Source: Nonomuraea coxensis DSM 45129 (GTDB lineage: Bacteria; Actinomycetota; Actinomycetes; Streptosporangiales; Streptosporangiaceae). From it: a stretch of 64,000 bases of DNA. The position numbers and the translations under genes are program-made. The notes under the pieces were generated by a model, which saw only the letters and a list, made by a program, of their open reading frames with translations, did not search any database and was not told the DNA's origin. Below are positions 25,146 to 33,649 of the stretch, piece after piece. Position 1 is the first letter of the stretch. Each line of letters begins with the position of its first letter. The DNA lies in NCBI RefSeq assembly GCF_019397265.1, contig NZ_CP068985.1, positions 5,002,501-5,066,500 on the forward strand, given 5' to 3'.

Positions 25146-25976
25146 TCAGCGGCGGACGCCGACGGCCTCCAGGTAGTCGCCGGCCGCCAGCAGCGTCCCG
25201 TCGCCGGACCGGTTGAAGGCGACCGGCACCCCGGCCAGCTCGGCGGCGAAACTGCGCCGGGTGTCCTCGTCGAGCGTGCCCGCCATCCGGTGGATCGGCC
25301 CGTAGTAGGCGATGAACCAGTCGGCGAAGTGCTCGGGCGAGTGGAAGGCGAACTCGAACGTGCGGACGGTGAGCGCGGTCCATTCGATCCCGCCGCCGAA
25401 CAGCTCACGCAGCCGCTCCGGCGTGCCCCACAGCATGGGCGAGCGGACCTGCGGCGGGGGCGGGGCGTACTTGCCGATCGTCCGGAACATCTCGCCCACC
25501 AGCCCGTCGGGCGTCCAGGACGCCAGCGCGACCGTGCCGCCAGGACGGGTCACGCGCAGCAGCTCGGCGGCGGCCCGCTCCTGGTCGGGCGCGAACATCA
25601 CGCCTACGGTGCTGAGCGAGACGTCGAAGGCGGCGTCGGGGAACGGCAGCGCCTCGGCGTCCCCTTCGGCGAACACCACCTCCAGCCGCTCGGCCGCGGC
25701 CCGCTTGCGCCCCTGCTCCAGCAGGGCGGGCACGTAGTCCACGCCGGTCGCCTCGGCGAAGCGCCGGGCTCCGGCGAGGGCGGCGTTGCCCTGCCCGCAG
25801 GCCACGTCGAGCACGCGCTGCCCGGCGCGTACGCCCGCCGCCTCCACGAGCCGTTCGGCCATCGGCTGCAGGGTCACGCCGACGCGGGCGTAGTCGCCGG
25901 ACTCCCAGGCGAGCCGCTGGCGTTCCTTCACTTCGGCCAGTGCGTTGCCGGCGGTCGGGTGCGGTGTCGTCCCCAT
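25146..25976 (-). CDS. Class I SAM-dependent methyltransferase
   Basis: A 276-residue methyltransferase of the UbiE/Methyltransf_11 type. Motif I is VLDVACGQGNAALAGA, with motif II-like VVFAEGDAEALPFPDAAFDV and post-motif LLRVTRPGGTVALASW. The substrate is unknown; the C-terminal half (~175-276) is aromatic-rich (FEFAFHSPEHFADWFIAYYG), suggesting a hydrophobic small molecule. ATG 25976 follows GGAAGGAA. It ends 27 bp from the SARP stop in convergent orientation. Its upstream region carries a TGGAAC direct repeat also found before the crystallin-like gene at 43968. Confidence 0.88.
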   Translation of the reverse strand: MGTTPHPTAGNALAEVKERQRLAWESGDYARVGVTLQPMAERLVEAAGVRAGQRVLDVACGQGNAALAGARRFAEATGVDYVPALLEQGRKRAAAERLEVVFAEGDAEALPFPDAAFDVSLSTVGVMFAPDQERAAAELLRVTRPGGTVALASWTPDGLVGEMFRTIGKYAPPPPQVRSPMLWGTPERLRELFGGGIEWTALTVRTFEFAFHSPEHFADWFIAYYGPIHRMAGTLDEDTRRSFAAELAGVPVAFNRSGDGTLLAAGDYLEAVGVRR

Positions 25977-26020
25977 AAGTTTCCTTCCCGGTGTGGTGCG
26001 AGATCTTCCGGGGGGAGGGC

Positions 26021-26036
26021 GTTCCATCCCGTTCCA
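26021..26036 (-). promoter_or_regulatory. TGGAAC direct repeat upstream of the methyltransferase
   Basis: On the minus strand TGGAACGGGATGGAAC, two hexamers at 10-bp period, lies 45 bp before the methyltransferase start. The identical 16-mer occurs at 43894-43909. Direct repeats one helical turn apart suit OmpR-type or SARP-type binding. Confidence 0.45.
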
Positions 26037-26059
26037 TGCTGGAGGAGCAGGCTCTCTCC

Positions 26060-26887
26060 TCAGCCTCCCGGGCGCAGCGACGTGAAGGCGCGGACCTGCT
26101 CGGTGATGGCGCGCTCGGTCGGCAGCCGCTCCACCGACGAGGCCCCGAAGAAGCCGGCCACCCCCTCGGTACGCGCCAGCACGTACGCGGCGTCCTCCGG
26201 CTCGGCGATGGGCCCGCCGTGGCAGAGCACCAGCACGTCGGGGCGGACCGCGACGGCGGCGTCCCGCATGGCCTGCACCCGCTCGGCGGCCTCGTCCAGG
26301 CTCAGCGCGGTGCCGGCGCCGATGCTGCCCTTGGTGGTCAGCCCGACGTGCGGCACCAGCACGTCGGCCCCGGCCTCGGTCATGGCCCGCGCCTGCTCCT
26401 CGTCGAAGACGTAGGGGGCGGTGAGCAGGTCGCGCTCGCGGGCCAGCCGGATCAGCTCGACCTCCAGGCCGAAGCCCATGCCGGTCTCCTCCAGGTTCTG
26501 CCGGAAGGTGCCGTCGTACAGGCCGACGGTCGGGAAGTTCTGCACGCCGGTGAAGCCCATGGCCTTGAGCTGGTCGAGGAAGTACGGCATGACCCGGAAC
26601 GGGTCGGTTCCGCACACCCCGGCCAGCACCGGCGTGTCCCGGACCACCGGCAGCACCTCGGCGGCCATCTCCACGACGATCTGGTTCGCGTCGCCGTACG
26701 GCAGCAGCCCGGCCAGCGAGCCCCGCCCCGCCATGCGGTAGCGGCCGGAGTTGTAGATGATGATCAGGTCGACGCCGCCGGCCTCGGCGCACTTGGCCGA
26801 CAGCCCGGTGCCGGCGCCCGCGCCGATCACGGCGCGGCCGGCGGCGGCCGTCGCGCGCAGCCGGCCGAGGACGTCCTGCCGGTTCAT
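26060..26887 (-). CDS. Phosphoenolpyruvate hydrolase-like TIM-barrel protein (partner of Tm-1-like)
   Basis: A 275-residue TIM-barrel protein of the family annotated as 'phosphoenolpyruvate hydrolase family'. Landmarks are VIGAGAGTGLSAKCAEAGG, IIIYNSGRYRMAGRGSLAGL, GVQNFPTVGLYDGTFRQNLE and VLVPHVGLTTKGSIGA. It overlaps the Tm-1-like gene by ATGA. In plants and fungi the two families occur fused in one polypeptide (tomato Tm-1), which supports a shared function. The reaction is unproven; the name derives from the pyruvate/PEP mutase-like fold. Confidence 0.85.
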   Translation of the reverse strand: MNRQDVLGRLRATAAAGRAVIGAGAGTGLSAKCAEAGGVDLIIIYNSGRYRMAGRGSLAGLLPYGDANQIVVEMAAEVLPVVRDTPVLAGVCGTDPFRVMPYFLDQLKAMGFTGVQNFPTVGLYDGTFRQNLEETGMGFGLEVELIRLARERDLLTAPYVFDEEQARAMTEAGADVLVPHVGLTTKGSIGAGTALSLDEAAERVQAMRDAAVAVRPDVLVLCHGGPIAEPEDAAYVLARTEGVAGFFGASSVERLPTERAITEQVRAFTSLRPGG

Positions 26888-28125
26888 GAGGCACCTCCGG
26901 TGATCAGCTCGTGCAGCCGGTCGGCCATGGCGCGGCCGAAGGCGGGGTCGTTGACGTGCAGGTCCAGGTCCTCGACGGCGACGGCGGAGCCGCGCAGGCC
27001 CTCCTCAAGGGCCTCGAAGCAGGCCGCGTCGGCCTCGGGGCCGGCGAACGCGCCGCCGGGCGCGTCGAGCGCGGACACCCCGCGCCGGGGCAGGAACAGC
27101 GCGGCGGGGCCGCGCGCCCGGCGCAGCTTGGCGGCCACGCGGCGGCCGAGTTCGCGCATCTCCTCGGGCGTGGTGCGCATCAGCGTCACGGCCGGGTTGT
27201 GCGCGTACAGCAGGCGGCCGGCGAACTCGGGGGGCACGCTGTCGCGCGGGCCGAAGTTCACCATGTCGAGCGCGCCGGGGGCGACCACCTGCGGCACGCC
27301 GTGCCGTCCGGCGGCGGTCAGCCGGTCGGGCCCGGCCGACAGCACGCCGCCCACCAGGTCGTCGGCCAGCTCGGTGGTGGTCAGGTCGAGCACCCCGGCC
27401 AGCATGCCGCTCGCGGCCAGGCCCTCCAGCGCCCGGCCGCCGGCGCCGGTGGCGTGGAAGACCAGCACCTCGTAGCCGAGCTCGGCGAGCCGATCGCGGG
27501 CGGCGTCCACGGCCGGGGTGGTGACCCCGAACATCGACGCCCCCACCAGCGGCCGGTCCGGCAGCCCGGCGGTCTGCACGGCCTTGGCGAGCTGGCGGGC
27601 CCGTGCCATGCCGGAGGCGGCGGCGGCCGCGTTGCCGAGGATGGCCCGCGAGAGCCGGTTGATCCCGGCGATGTCGACGACGCTGTACATCATCGTGACG
27701 TCCTTCGCCCCGACGTACGGCGAGACGTCCCCGGCCGCCATCGTCGAGACGATGAGCTTGGGCAGCCCGATCGGCAGGTCGCGGACCGCCCGCGCGGCGA
27801 TCGACGAGCCGCCGCTGCCGCCCACCGCCAGCACGGCGTCCACGCGGCCGTCGGCCTGCAGCTCGTCGAGGACCGCGGCCGCGCCCTCCCCCATCGCGGC
27901 GACGGCCGCGCCCCGGTCGCCGGCCTCCCGCAGCGCCCGCAGGTCGGCGCCCGCCGCCTCGGCGACCCGGGCGGCGAGGACGTCGGCGAGCAGGGCTTCG
28001 CCGTGCTCCCCCACGCCCACGTCGATGACGACGACGTCGCTGCCCAGCTCGACGAGCCGGTTGCGCAGCCACGCGTACTCCTCGCCCTTGGTGTCGAGGG
28101 TGCCGATCAGTACGACGGACGGCAT
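26884..28125 (-). CDS. Tm-1-like ATP-binding domain protein (UPF0261)
   Basis: A 413-residue protein of the UPF0261/Tm-1 N-terminal family. It begins SVVLIGTLDTKGEEYAWLRN, typical of the family, with VLAVGGSGGSSIAARAVRDL and MTMMYSVVDIAGINRLSRAIL inside. Tomato Tm-1 binds ATP through this domain and inhibits a viral replicase; bacterial members are uncharacterised. It is the first gene of a two-gene operon with the TIM-barrel partner, joined by ATGA. The 143-bp spacer to the P450 3' end must hold its promoter, which I could not pin down. Confidence 0.87.
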   Translation of the reverse strand: MPSVVLIGTLDTKGEEYAWLRNRLVELGSDVVVIDVGVGEHGEALLADVLAARVAEAAGADLRALREAGDRGAAVAAMGEGAAAVLDELQADGRVDAVLAVGGSGGSSIAARAVRDLPIGLPKLIVSTMAAGDVSPYVGAKDVTMMYSVVDIAGINRLSRAILGNAAAAASGMARARQLAKAVQTAGLPDRPLVGASMFGVTTPAVDAARDRLAELGYEVLVFHATGAGGRALEGLAASGMLAGVLDLTTTELADDLVGGVLSAGPDRLTAAGRHGVPQVVAPGALDMVNFGPRDSVPPEFAGRLLYAHNPAVTLMRTTPEEMRELGRRVAAKLRRARGPAALFLPRRGVSALDAPGGAFAGPEADAACFEALEEGLRGSAVAVEDLDLHVNDPAFGRAMADRLHELITGGAS

Positions 28126-28268
28126 GTCCTTGCCTCACCTCACCGCTGGTCGATCCCGGGGAACCGGACGGCCCCGCTGTGATGTGCCCCGTCACCCGCG
28201 TTCCACGCCATCCGGCCGGCCCGCCCCGGTCTTGTCTCCTCCTTCCCGCGCCCGCCTGACGCGGCGTC

Positions 28269-29546
28269 CTACGACCGGCCGAGGCGGAGGGGCAGGCTGC
28301 GCGGGCCGCGTACCTGGCCGGCGGCCCACGTCACCCCGGCCGGGTCGGCGAGCTCGAACACCGGCATCCGCTCCAGCCACACCTCCAGCGCCACCCGCAG
28401 CTCCATCCTGGCCAGGTGGGAGCCCACGCACCGGTGGATGCCGAGGCCGAAGGCCACGTGCCGGTTGACCTTGCGGTCGAGGACGACCTCGCCCGCCTGC
28501 TCGAACTGATCGGGGTCACGGTTGGCCGCGGGGAACGACAGCAGCACCCAGTCGTCGGCCTTCATGTCCACGCCGTTCCAGTGCATGTCCTCCTTGACCA
28601 GCCGGGCCATCGTCACCGGGGCGTACACCCGCAGGAACTCCTCCATCGCGGTCGGCAGCAGACCGGGCTCGGCGACCAGCCGCTCGCGGTCGGCGGGCGT
28701 CTTCGCCAGGTGCCACAGCGACGCGCCGATCGCGCTCCAGGTCGTGTCGATGCCCGCGATGAGCAGCAGCGCCATGGTGCCGGCCACGTGGGACGGGTCG
28801 AGCTTGCGGCCGTACAGCTCGGCCTCGATGAGGTACGTCGTCAGGTCGTCGCGCGGATGGTCGAGGTGGTCGCGGATCTGGGCGAGCAGGTAGTCGAACA
28901 GCTCGTCCATCCGCTCGATCCGCTCCTCCGGCGGCAGGTTGACGCCTTCGAGCGAGCTCTCGATGAACTCGCGGAAGCGGGGCCCGTCCTCCTGCGGGAA
29001 GCCGAGCATGTCGGCGATGACGCGGACCGGGATGTGCTGGGCGTAGTCGCGGGCGGCGTCCACGACGTCGCGGCCCTCGAAGGCGTCGATGAGCTGGTGG
29101 CAGAAGGCCCGGGTGGGCTCCTCGCGCCGGGAGACGGCGGTCTTGGTGAAGGCGGGCAGCAGCAGCTTGCGGGCGTCGTGGTGGAAGGGCGGGTCGGAGG
29201 AGATCGGCGGCGTGCCGCCCACCGGGGCCAGCTCCCGTGGCGGGCGGAAGTTGCTCATGATGATCGACCGGGACGAGAAACGCTCGGTGTCGTAGGCGAT
29301 GGCCGCGACGTCCTCGTAGCGGGTGGGCAGCCAGCCGCCGCCGAACCGTTCCGTGTGCGCGATGGGGCAGCGCCGGCGCAGGTCGTCCTGGATCGGGTAC
29401 GGGTCCTCGACCCACTCCGGCTCCAAGTGGGAGAAATCGGTCGCCCAGTCGGAGACGGGGCCGGTGATGACCTCGTTGCGCGTGCCGAGCGGCTCGTCCT
29501 CGCGCGTCTCACGGAAGCCTTGGGTGAAGCGGTCGTCAACGGTCAT
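28269..29546 (-). CDS. Cytochrome P450
   Basis: A 425-residue soluble bacterial P450. The I-helix oxygen-activation motif is LLLIAGIDTTWSAIG, the K-helix ExxR is in EEFLRVYAPVTMARLV, and the heme-binding loop is FGLGIHRCVGSHLARMEL with the proximal Cys. It is the last gene of a TetR-ferredoxin-P450 operon. The start ATG 29546 follows GGAGGG and sits 11 bp from the ferredoxin stop, so the ferredoxin is the likely electron donor. The substrate is unknown. The DADP region (SDPPFHHDARKLLLPAF) and the end VRGPRSLPLRLG are family-typical. Confidence 0.95.
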   Translation of the reverse strand: MTVDDRFTQGFRETREDEPLGTRNEVITGPVSDWATDFSHLEPEWVEDPYPIQDDLRRRCPIAHTERFGGGWLPTRYEDVAAIAYDTERFSSRSIIMSNFRPPRELAPVGGTPPISSDPPFHHDARKLLLPAFTKTAVSRREEPTRAFCHQLIDAFEGRDVVDAARDYAQHIPVRVIADMLGFPQEDGPRFREFIESSLEGVNLPPEERIERMDELFDYLLAQIRDHLDHPRDDLTTYLIEAELYGRKLDPSHVAGTMALLLIAGIDTTWSAIGASLWHLAKTPADRERLVAEPGLLPTAMEEFLRVYAPVTMARLVKEDMHWNGVDMKADDWVLLSFPAANRDPDQFEQAGEVVLDRKVNRHVAFGLGIHRCVGSHLARMELRVALEVWLERMPVFELADPAGVTWAAGQVRGPRSLPLRLGRS

Positions 29547-29557
29547 GCCACGCCCTC

Positions 29558-29749
29558 CTAGAGGATCTCGATCGCCCGCTCGGGGCAGTTGGCCACCGCC
29601 AGGCGCGCGGTGCGCTCCTCGCCGTCCGGCACGGCGCCGTCGCCGACGACCTGGCCGTAGCCCTCGTCGTCCTCGGCGAACAGCGCGGGAGCCAGGTCGT
29701 AGCAGCGGCCGTGCCCCTGGCAGCGTTCCGGGTCGATCTTGACTTTCAC
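29558..29749 (-). CDS. [3Fe-4S]-type ferredoxin for the P450
   Basis: A 63-residue ferredoxin. Cys spacing CQGHGRCYDLAP followed by a distant NCP (VANCPERAIEIL) is that of P450-linked 3Fe-4S ferredoxins, where the second cluster Cys is replaced, here by His. It starts at GTG 29749, overlapping the TetR stop as GTGA. It would pass electrons from a ferredoxin reductase to the adjacent P450; no reductase gene is nearby. Confidence 0.93.
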   Translation of the reverse strand: MKVKIDPERCQGHGRCYDLAPALFAEDDEGYGQVVGDGAVPDGEERTARLAVANCPERAIEIL

Positions 29750-30363
29750 TCGGGTGCTCCGCTCTCTGATGGGGTGCCGCCGGGGGCGAACGCCCGGACG
29801 ACACGGGTGAGCAGCGCCGTCCACTCCTCGTCGTCGACGGCGTGCAGGTCGGGGGTGATCAGCGCGCTGCCCATGGCCAGGAGCAGGCAGAAGTGGGCCA
29901 GCGCGCCCGCCGGCAGGGCGGGGTCGAGCTCGCCGTCGTCCTGGGCGGCTCGGACCAGCCCGGCGAGCCATTCGGCGCGCTCGCCGACGTAGTCGCGCAT
30001 CGGGCTGGCCATGTCCTCGTCGCGGCGGGCGGCGGTGAGGGCCTCCACGATGAGGTAACCGGGCGCGTCCCGGCGGCGCGGCAGGTTGCGGCCGAGGACC
30101 AGCAGCAGTTCGGTGGCCGTACGGTCGGGGTCGGCGGCGACCAGCCTGGCCAGCGTCTGCCGCCCGTGGGTGCGCAGCGCCGCCACGATCAGCTCGGCCT
30201 TCGAGCCGAAGTGGGCGTACAAGGCCCCGTTGCTGACGCCCGCGGCGGCGGCGATGTCGGCGACCCGCGTGCCGTCGTAACCGCGCTCGGCGAACACCTC
30301 CGCGGCGGCGAGCAGCAGCCTCTCGCGGGTTTCCGCGGCGCTCACGCCGGCGATACGACCCAT
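29746..30363 (-). CDS. TetR-family regulator of the ferredoxin-P450 operon
   Basis: A 205-residue repressor. The HTH is textbook: ETRERLLLAAAEVFAERGYD then VADIAAAAGVSNGALYAHFG (~10-55). The C-terminal ligand domain (~70-195) resembles TetR_C groups binding hydrophobic molecules. As first gene of its own operon it probably represses itself and the P450, with induction by the P450 substrate or a mimic. The ATG at 30363 has no ribosome site but is the likely transcription start, a leaderless arrangement. Confidence 0.92.
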   Translation of the reverse strand: MGRIAGVSAAETRERLLLAAAEVFAERGYDGTRVADIAAAAGVSNGALYAHFGSKAELIVAALRTHGRQTLARLVAADPDRTATELLLVLGRNLPRRRDAPGYLIVEALTAARRDEDMASPMRDYVGERAEWLAGLVRAAQDDGELDPALPAGALAHFCLLLAMGSALITPDLHAVDDEEWTALLTRVVRAFAPGGTPSESGAPE

Positions 30364-30369
30364 GTGCGA

Positions 30370-30398
30370 ATTAAAAGAGCGTTCATTTGTTGCGTCAA
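30370..30398 (-). promoter_or_regulatory. Leaderless promoter of the TetR-ferredoxin-P450 operon
   Basis: On the minus strand TTGACG (30398-30393), a 17-bp spacer and TTTAAT (30375-30370) place the start point on the A of ATG 30363. The -10 occupies exactly -12 to -7. This is one of the clearest promoters in the window. The operator is probably within it, but no strong palindrome stands out. Confidence 0.75.
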
Positions 30399-30586
30399 GA
30401 GGTAACCCCCTTAAGTCCCGCCCGTCGCCTGACGCGCTTGCCGATGCCAGTACGGCGCAGGGGGTGCCCGGCTTCCTGACGATGGCGGTCTCAGCCGCGT
30501 CCCATCGGTGGTGACGTTCTCCGGCTCAAGCCGGCTGAATCCCCGTCCGTGACCCGGACGACGCCTGCGAGAGCGAGACTGGGTGG

Positions 30587-31177
30587 ATGCCGTTACCTCT
30601 GCTGATCGCGCTGCTCGTGTTCCTGGCCCTGCTCGCGCTGACGGCGCTGATGGCGTGGTCCCGCCGCCGCTCCGCCAGAAGGTTGAGCCAGGCCGTGATC
30701 GACCGCGCCGTCCGGCAGGGCACGGCTCCTGAGTTGATCTACGTGGTGAACCTGCCCGGATACCGGCCGGCCGAGCAGTCGGTGGGCGTGATCAACGACG
30801 AAGGGTTCGGTGCCTGCTACTTCGCGCGGGGCGGCAGGCAGGTGGAGATGCGGGTCGATCGGGGGGCCTACACGGGTGCCGGCGCGTTCGAGCCGGACGG
30901 CGACGGCTGGTATGCCGAGCACGAGGGCCGTCAGGAGTACGTCGCGGTGCGCGCTGAGCATCACGTCCGGCTGATCTGTCCGGCCGGGCAGGTGGACCGG
31001 GCCGTGCTGAAGAAGGCGGCGGAGGGCGCCAGGCCGGCGGTCGGCCGCAGGCCGCCCGCTCCGCCGTCGCCCTCTTCGCCGCCGCCCCCTTCGCCACCGC
31101 CCGGCCCGGTCAAGCGCGGCGACATGCCCAGGAACGGTGACGGCGCCCCCGTCCAGCGCAGAGGCCCCGGCGGCTGA
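30587..31177 (+). CDS. Membrane-anchored hypothetical protein with Pro-rich tail
   Basis: A 196-residue protein I do not recognise. One N-terminal transmembrane helix (LLIALLVFLALLALTALMAW) is followed by a basic stretch (SRRRSARRLSQ), a predicted alpha/beta cytoplasmic or extracytoplasmic domain (~45-145) and a low-complexity Pro/Ser tail (PPAPPSPSSPPPPSPPPG). The start is ATG 30587; the ribosome site is weak. Codon use is normal for the window. Neighbours give no functional hint. Confidence 0.6.
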   Translation: MPLPLLIALLVFLALLALTALMAWSRRRSARRLSQAVIDRAVRQGTAPELIYVVNLPGYRPAEQSVGVINDEGFGACYFARGGRQVEMRVDRGAYTGAGAFEPDGDGWYAEHEGRQEYVAVRAEHHVRLICPAGQVDRAVLKKAAEGARPAVGRRPPAPPSPSSPPPPSPPPGPVKRGDMPRNGDGAPVQRRGPGG

Positions 31178-31208
31178 GACCTGGGCCGCCGCATCCAGAC
31201 ACACGTCC

Positions 31209-32177
31209 TTACTCGCCGGCGAGCAGCGTCTCGGCGACGGCCGTACGGGCGTAGAGCACGTATCTCCCCGTGCGGTGCGCGCTGGCCAGCCCGGCTCTGC
31301 GGAGAGCGGTGAGGTGCTGGTTCGCGCCCGGTTCCGACAGGTCGAGGCGGGCGGCCAGTTCCTTGGTCGAGGCGGGCTGGTCGAGTTCGGCCAGCAGCCG
31401 GGTACGGGTCCGGCCGAGCACGGCGGCCAGCGCCTGTGGCGGGTCGCTCTCGCGGCGCTCCCAGAGCGTCGCGACGCCGCGCGGGGGGTAACGGATCGTG
31501 GGCTGCCAGGGCGGGGCCGTGATGGAGAAGACGCGCGGCCAGGTGAACACCGACGGCACGAGCAACAGTCCCAGGCCGCCCAGCGGGCGCACCCCTTCGC
31601 AGACCGTCTTGGGCAGGCGCAGCGTCTCTCCCTCCCATGTCACGGCGGGGTCGAGGTCGCTGAGCATGCGCCGCAGGCCGCCCTCGGCCAGCAACCTGGC
31701 GCGGTAGAGCACATCGCCTTCGAGCAGGGCCCGTACGCGCGGCCAGTAGGGCGCGATGGCCGCTTCCCAGTAGCCGCGGATCTCCTCGGCCAGCCGTTCG
31801 AGGCCGCCCACGGGGTCGGCGTACAGCTCTTGGAGCGCCCGGGTGCGCGGACCGTCCCAGACGTCGAAACCCTCCTGAACCAGGGGTGCCATCGCCGCCA
31901 TTCCGGCCAGCTCGACCTCCAGGTCGGGCACGGAGGTCGAGGGCGGCGGACAGACGAAGCCGACGATGGAGGTCGTCGGCACCGGCACCAGGTCGGACAG
32001 CAACCGCCAGTCGGCGTCGGCGAGCCGCCGCCGCACGCGTTCGGCCCAGGGCTTGAGCACGGCGTGCGCGGCCGGGTTCTTCACCACCCGCACGCTGGCG
32101 ACGACCTCCCACAGAGGAGAAACCGCGAAACGGACATTGGCCGCGTCCTGTGCGGTGAACGTCAGCTCAAGGCCCAT
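31209..32177 (-). CDS. DUF5937/ArsR-type transcriptional regulator
   Basis: A 322-residue regulator with an unusual order: a large N-terminal DUF5937 domain (~1-240) and a C-terminal ArsR-like winged helix (~245-310, TKELAARLDLSEPGANQHLTALRRAGL). No metal-binding Cys cluster is evident, so it is probably not an arsenic sensor. The ATG at 32177 follows GAGGA. It is divergent from an MFS transporter with only 60 bp between starts, a layout common for regulator-exporter pairs. Control of the exporter is therefore likely. Confidence 0.85.
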   Translation of the reverse strand: MGLELTFTAQDAANVRFAVSPLWEVVASVRVVKNPAAHAVLKPWAERVRRRLADADWRLLSDLVPVPTTSIVGFVCPPPSTSVPDLEVELAGMAAMAPLVQEGFDVWDGPRTRALQELYADPVGGLERLAEEIRGYWEAAIAPYWPRVRALLEGDVLYRARLLAEGGLRRMLSDLDPAVTWEGETLRLPKTVCEGVRPLGGLGLLLVPSVFTWPRVFSITAPPWQPTIRYPPRGVATLWERRESDPPQALAAVLGRTRTRLLAELDQPASTKELAARLDLSEPGANQHLTALRRAGLASAHRTGRYVLYARTAVAETLLAGE

Positions 32178-32237
32178 CCGATTCGTCCTCTGCTTAATCA
32201 ATAGCGGCCAGGCCGACGCTTCCATCATCTAGGTGGC

Positions 32238-33455
32238 ATGACAACCGCTGCCCAGCCCCCGCTCCTGCGTGACCCGTCCTTCAGAAACCTCTACCTGGCG
32301 TCGGCGGTCAGCCAGTTCGGTACCCAGGTCGGCTACGTGGCGATGCCCCTGCTCGCGGTGCTCGCCCTCGACGCGGGGCCCGGTGAAGTGGGACTGCTCA
32401 GCGCCCTCACCACCATCACCGTGCTCGTGCTGGGCCTGCCCGCCGGAGCATGGGTGGACCGGGTCAGGCGCCGCCCGGTGATGGTCGCGGCGGACCTGGT
32501 CCGCGCCGCGCTTCTGGCGTCGGTGACGGTCACGTGGTGGCTGGACGCTCTCACGATGACCCAGCTGTACGGCGTCGCCGTCGCGACCGGAGCCGGCACG
32601 CTCTTCTTCGACGTCGCCTCGCAGAGCACGGTCCCGCACCTGGTCGGCCGGGACCGGCTCACCGCCGCGAACTCGGTGCTCGTCGGCACGAACGCGGCGA
32701 TGGACGTGGGCGGCAGAAGCTCCGCCGGAGTGCTGGTGGCTCTCGCGGGTGCGCCGGTGGCGATCCTGCTCGACGCGCTCACCTACCTGTGGTCGGCCGT
32801 GTGGCTGTGCCGGATCAGCAAGCCGGAACCCGCGCCCGCCCCCGTACCCGGCGAGCGGCTCGGGCGGCGGATCGGCGAGGGGGTGCGGTTCCTCTTCGGC
32901 AACCGGGTCCTCACCGCCATCGCGGCGCAAGGCGGCATGACGAACCTCGCCTTCCCGCTCTGCTCGGCGCTGCTGCCCGTGCTGCTCGTCGACGAGCTCG
33001 GGCATCCCGCCTGGGTGCTCGGGGCCTACCTCGCCGCCGGCGGGCTCGGTGTGCTGGCCGGTTCCTCGACGGCTCACCTGATCGGCCGCCGGTTCGGCCA
33101 CGGGCGTGCCGTGTGGATCGCCGGCCTGGCCACCGCGCCGTTCGCGCTTCTGGTGCCGTTCGCCGGCTGGAGCGTCTGGATCTCGGCGGCCGCGTGGAGC
33201 GTCGTGTGCTTCCGGACGGGGGTGAACAACGTGCTGCTCGTCAGCTTCAGGCAGAAGGTCACGCCCGACCCGATGCTCGGCAGGATGAACGCCACCATGC
33301 GCCTGATCCTCATGGGCGCGGTCGGCGTCGGCGGTCTGCTGGCGGGCCTTCTCGGCGAGGTCTGGGGCATCGGGACGGCGATGTGGGCGGGCGCGGCGAT
33401 CATGGCGCTCAGCTGGACACCGATCTGGCTCAGCCCACTCCGCCACGAGGTCTGA
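32238..33455 (+). CDS. MFS transporter (EntS/MFS_3 type)
   Basis: A 405-residue, 12-helix major facilitator. The loop 2-3 signature is visible in PAGAWVDRVRRRPVMVAADL, and the central loop separates two halves near residue 195-205. This subgroup includes macrolide, tetracycline and siderophore exporters. It probably exports a small toxic molecule under the divergent DUF5937/ArsR regulator. ATG 32238 is used; the preceding AGGTGG is a modest ribosome site. Two truncated genes follow immediately. Confidence 0.9.
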   Translation: MTTAAQPPLLRDPSFRNLYLASAVSQFGTQVGYVAMPLLAVLALDAGPGEVGLLSALTTITVLVLGLPAGAWVDRVRRRPVMVAADLVRAALLASVTVTWWLDALTMTQLYGVAVATGAGTLFFDVASQSTVPHLVGRDRLTAANSVLVGTNAAMDVGGRSSAGVLVALAGAPVAILLDALTYLWSAVWLCRISKPEPAPAPVPGERLGRRIGEGVRFLFGNRVLTAIAAQGGMTNLAFPLCSALLPVLLVDELGHPAWVLGAYLAAGGLGVLAGSSTAHLIGRRFGHGRAVWIAGLATAPFALLVPFAGWSVWISAAAWSVVCFRTGVNNVLLVSFRQKVTPDPMLGRMNATMRLILMGAVGVGGLLAGLLGEVWGIGTAMWAGAAIMALSWTPIWLSPLRHEV

Positions 33456-33493
33456 CGCATGCCGCCGGAGCAGGCGCGCGGGCGGGCGATGCG

Positions 33494-33649
33494 CTAGCTC
33501 CCGCCGTCGTCCGCCGTCCCGCACTCCACGTCAGCGGCGGGCAGGCGCCCCTCCAGCAGGTACGCGTCCACCGCCTCGTTGACGCAGCGCGCACCGCTCC
33601 TGTAGGCGGTGTGCGCGTGACCGCGCAGCGTGACCAGCACCGAGCCGGA
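33494..33649 (-). pseudogene. C-terminal fragment of a tripeptidyl-aminopeptidase-like alpha/beta hydrolase
   Basis: Only ~50 residues remain: SVLVTLRGHAHTAYRSGARC then VNEAVDAYLLEGRLP. They match the TAP-type C-terminal domain of secreted mycelium-associated proteases, including the catalytic His. Upstream of ~33649 homology stops and the opposite strand enters the M50-like fragment. The rest of the gene is missing, so it is a relic. Confidence 0.7.

Noticed and set aside
25976..26894. N-terminal extension of the methyltransferase through the TIM-barrel gene
   Set aside because: The open frame upstream of 25976 is a shifted reading of the neighbouring gene; ATG 25976 has a good ribosome site and fits family length.
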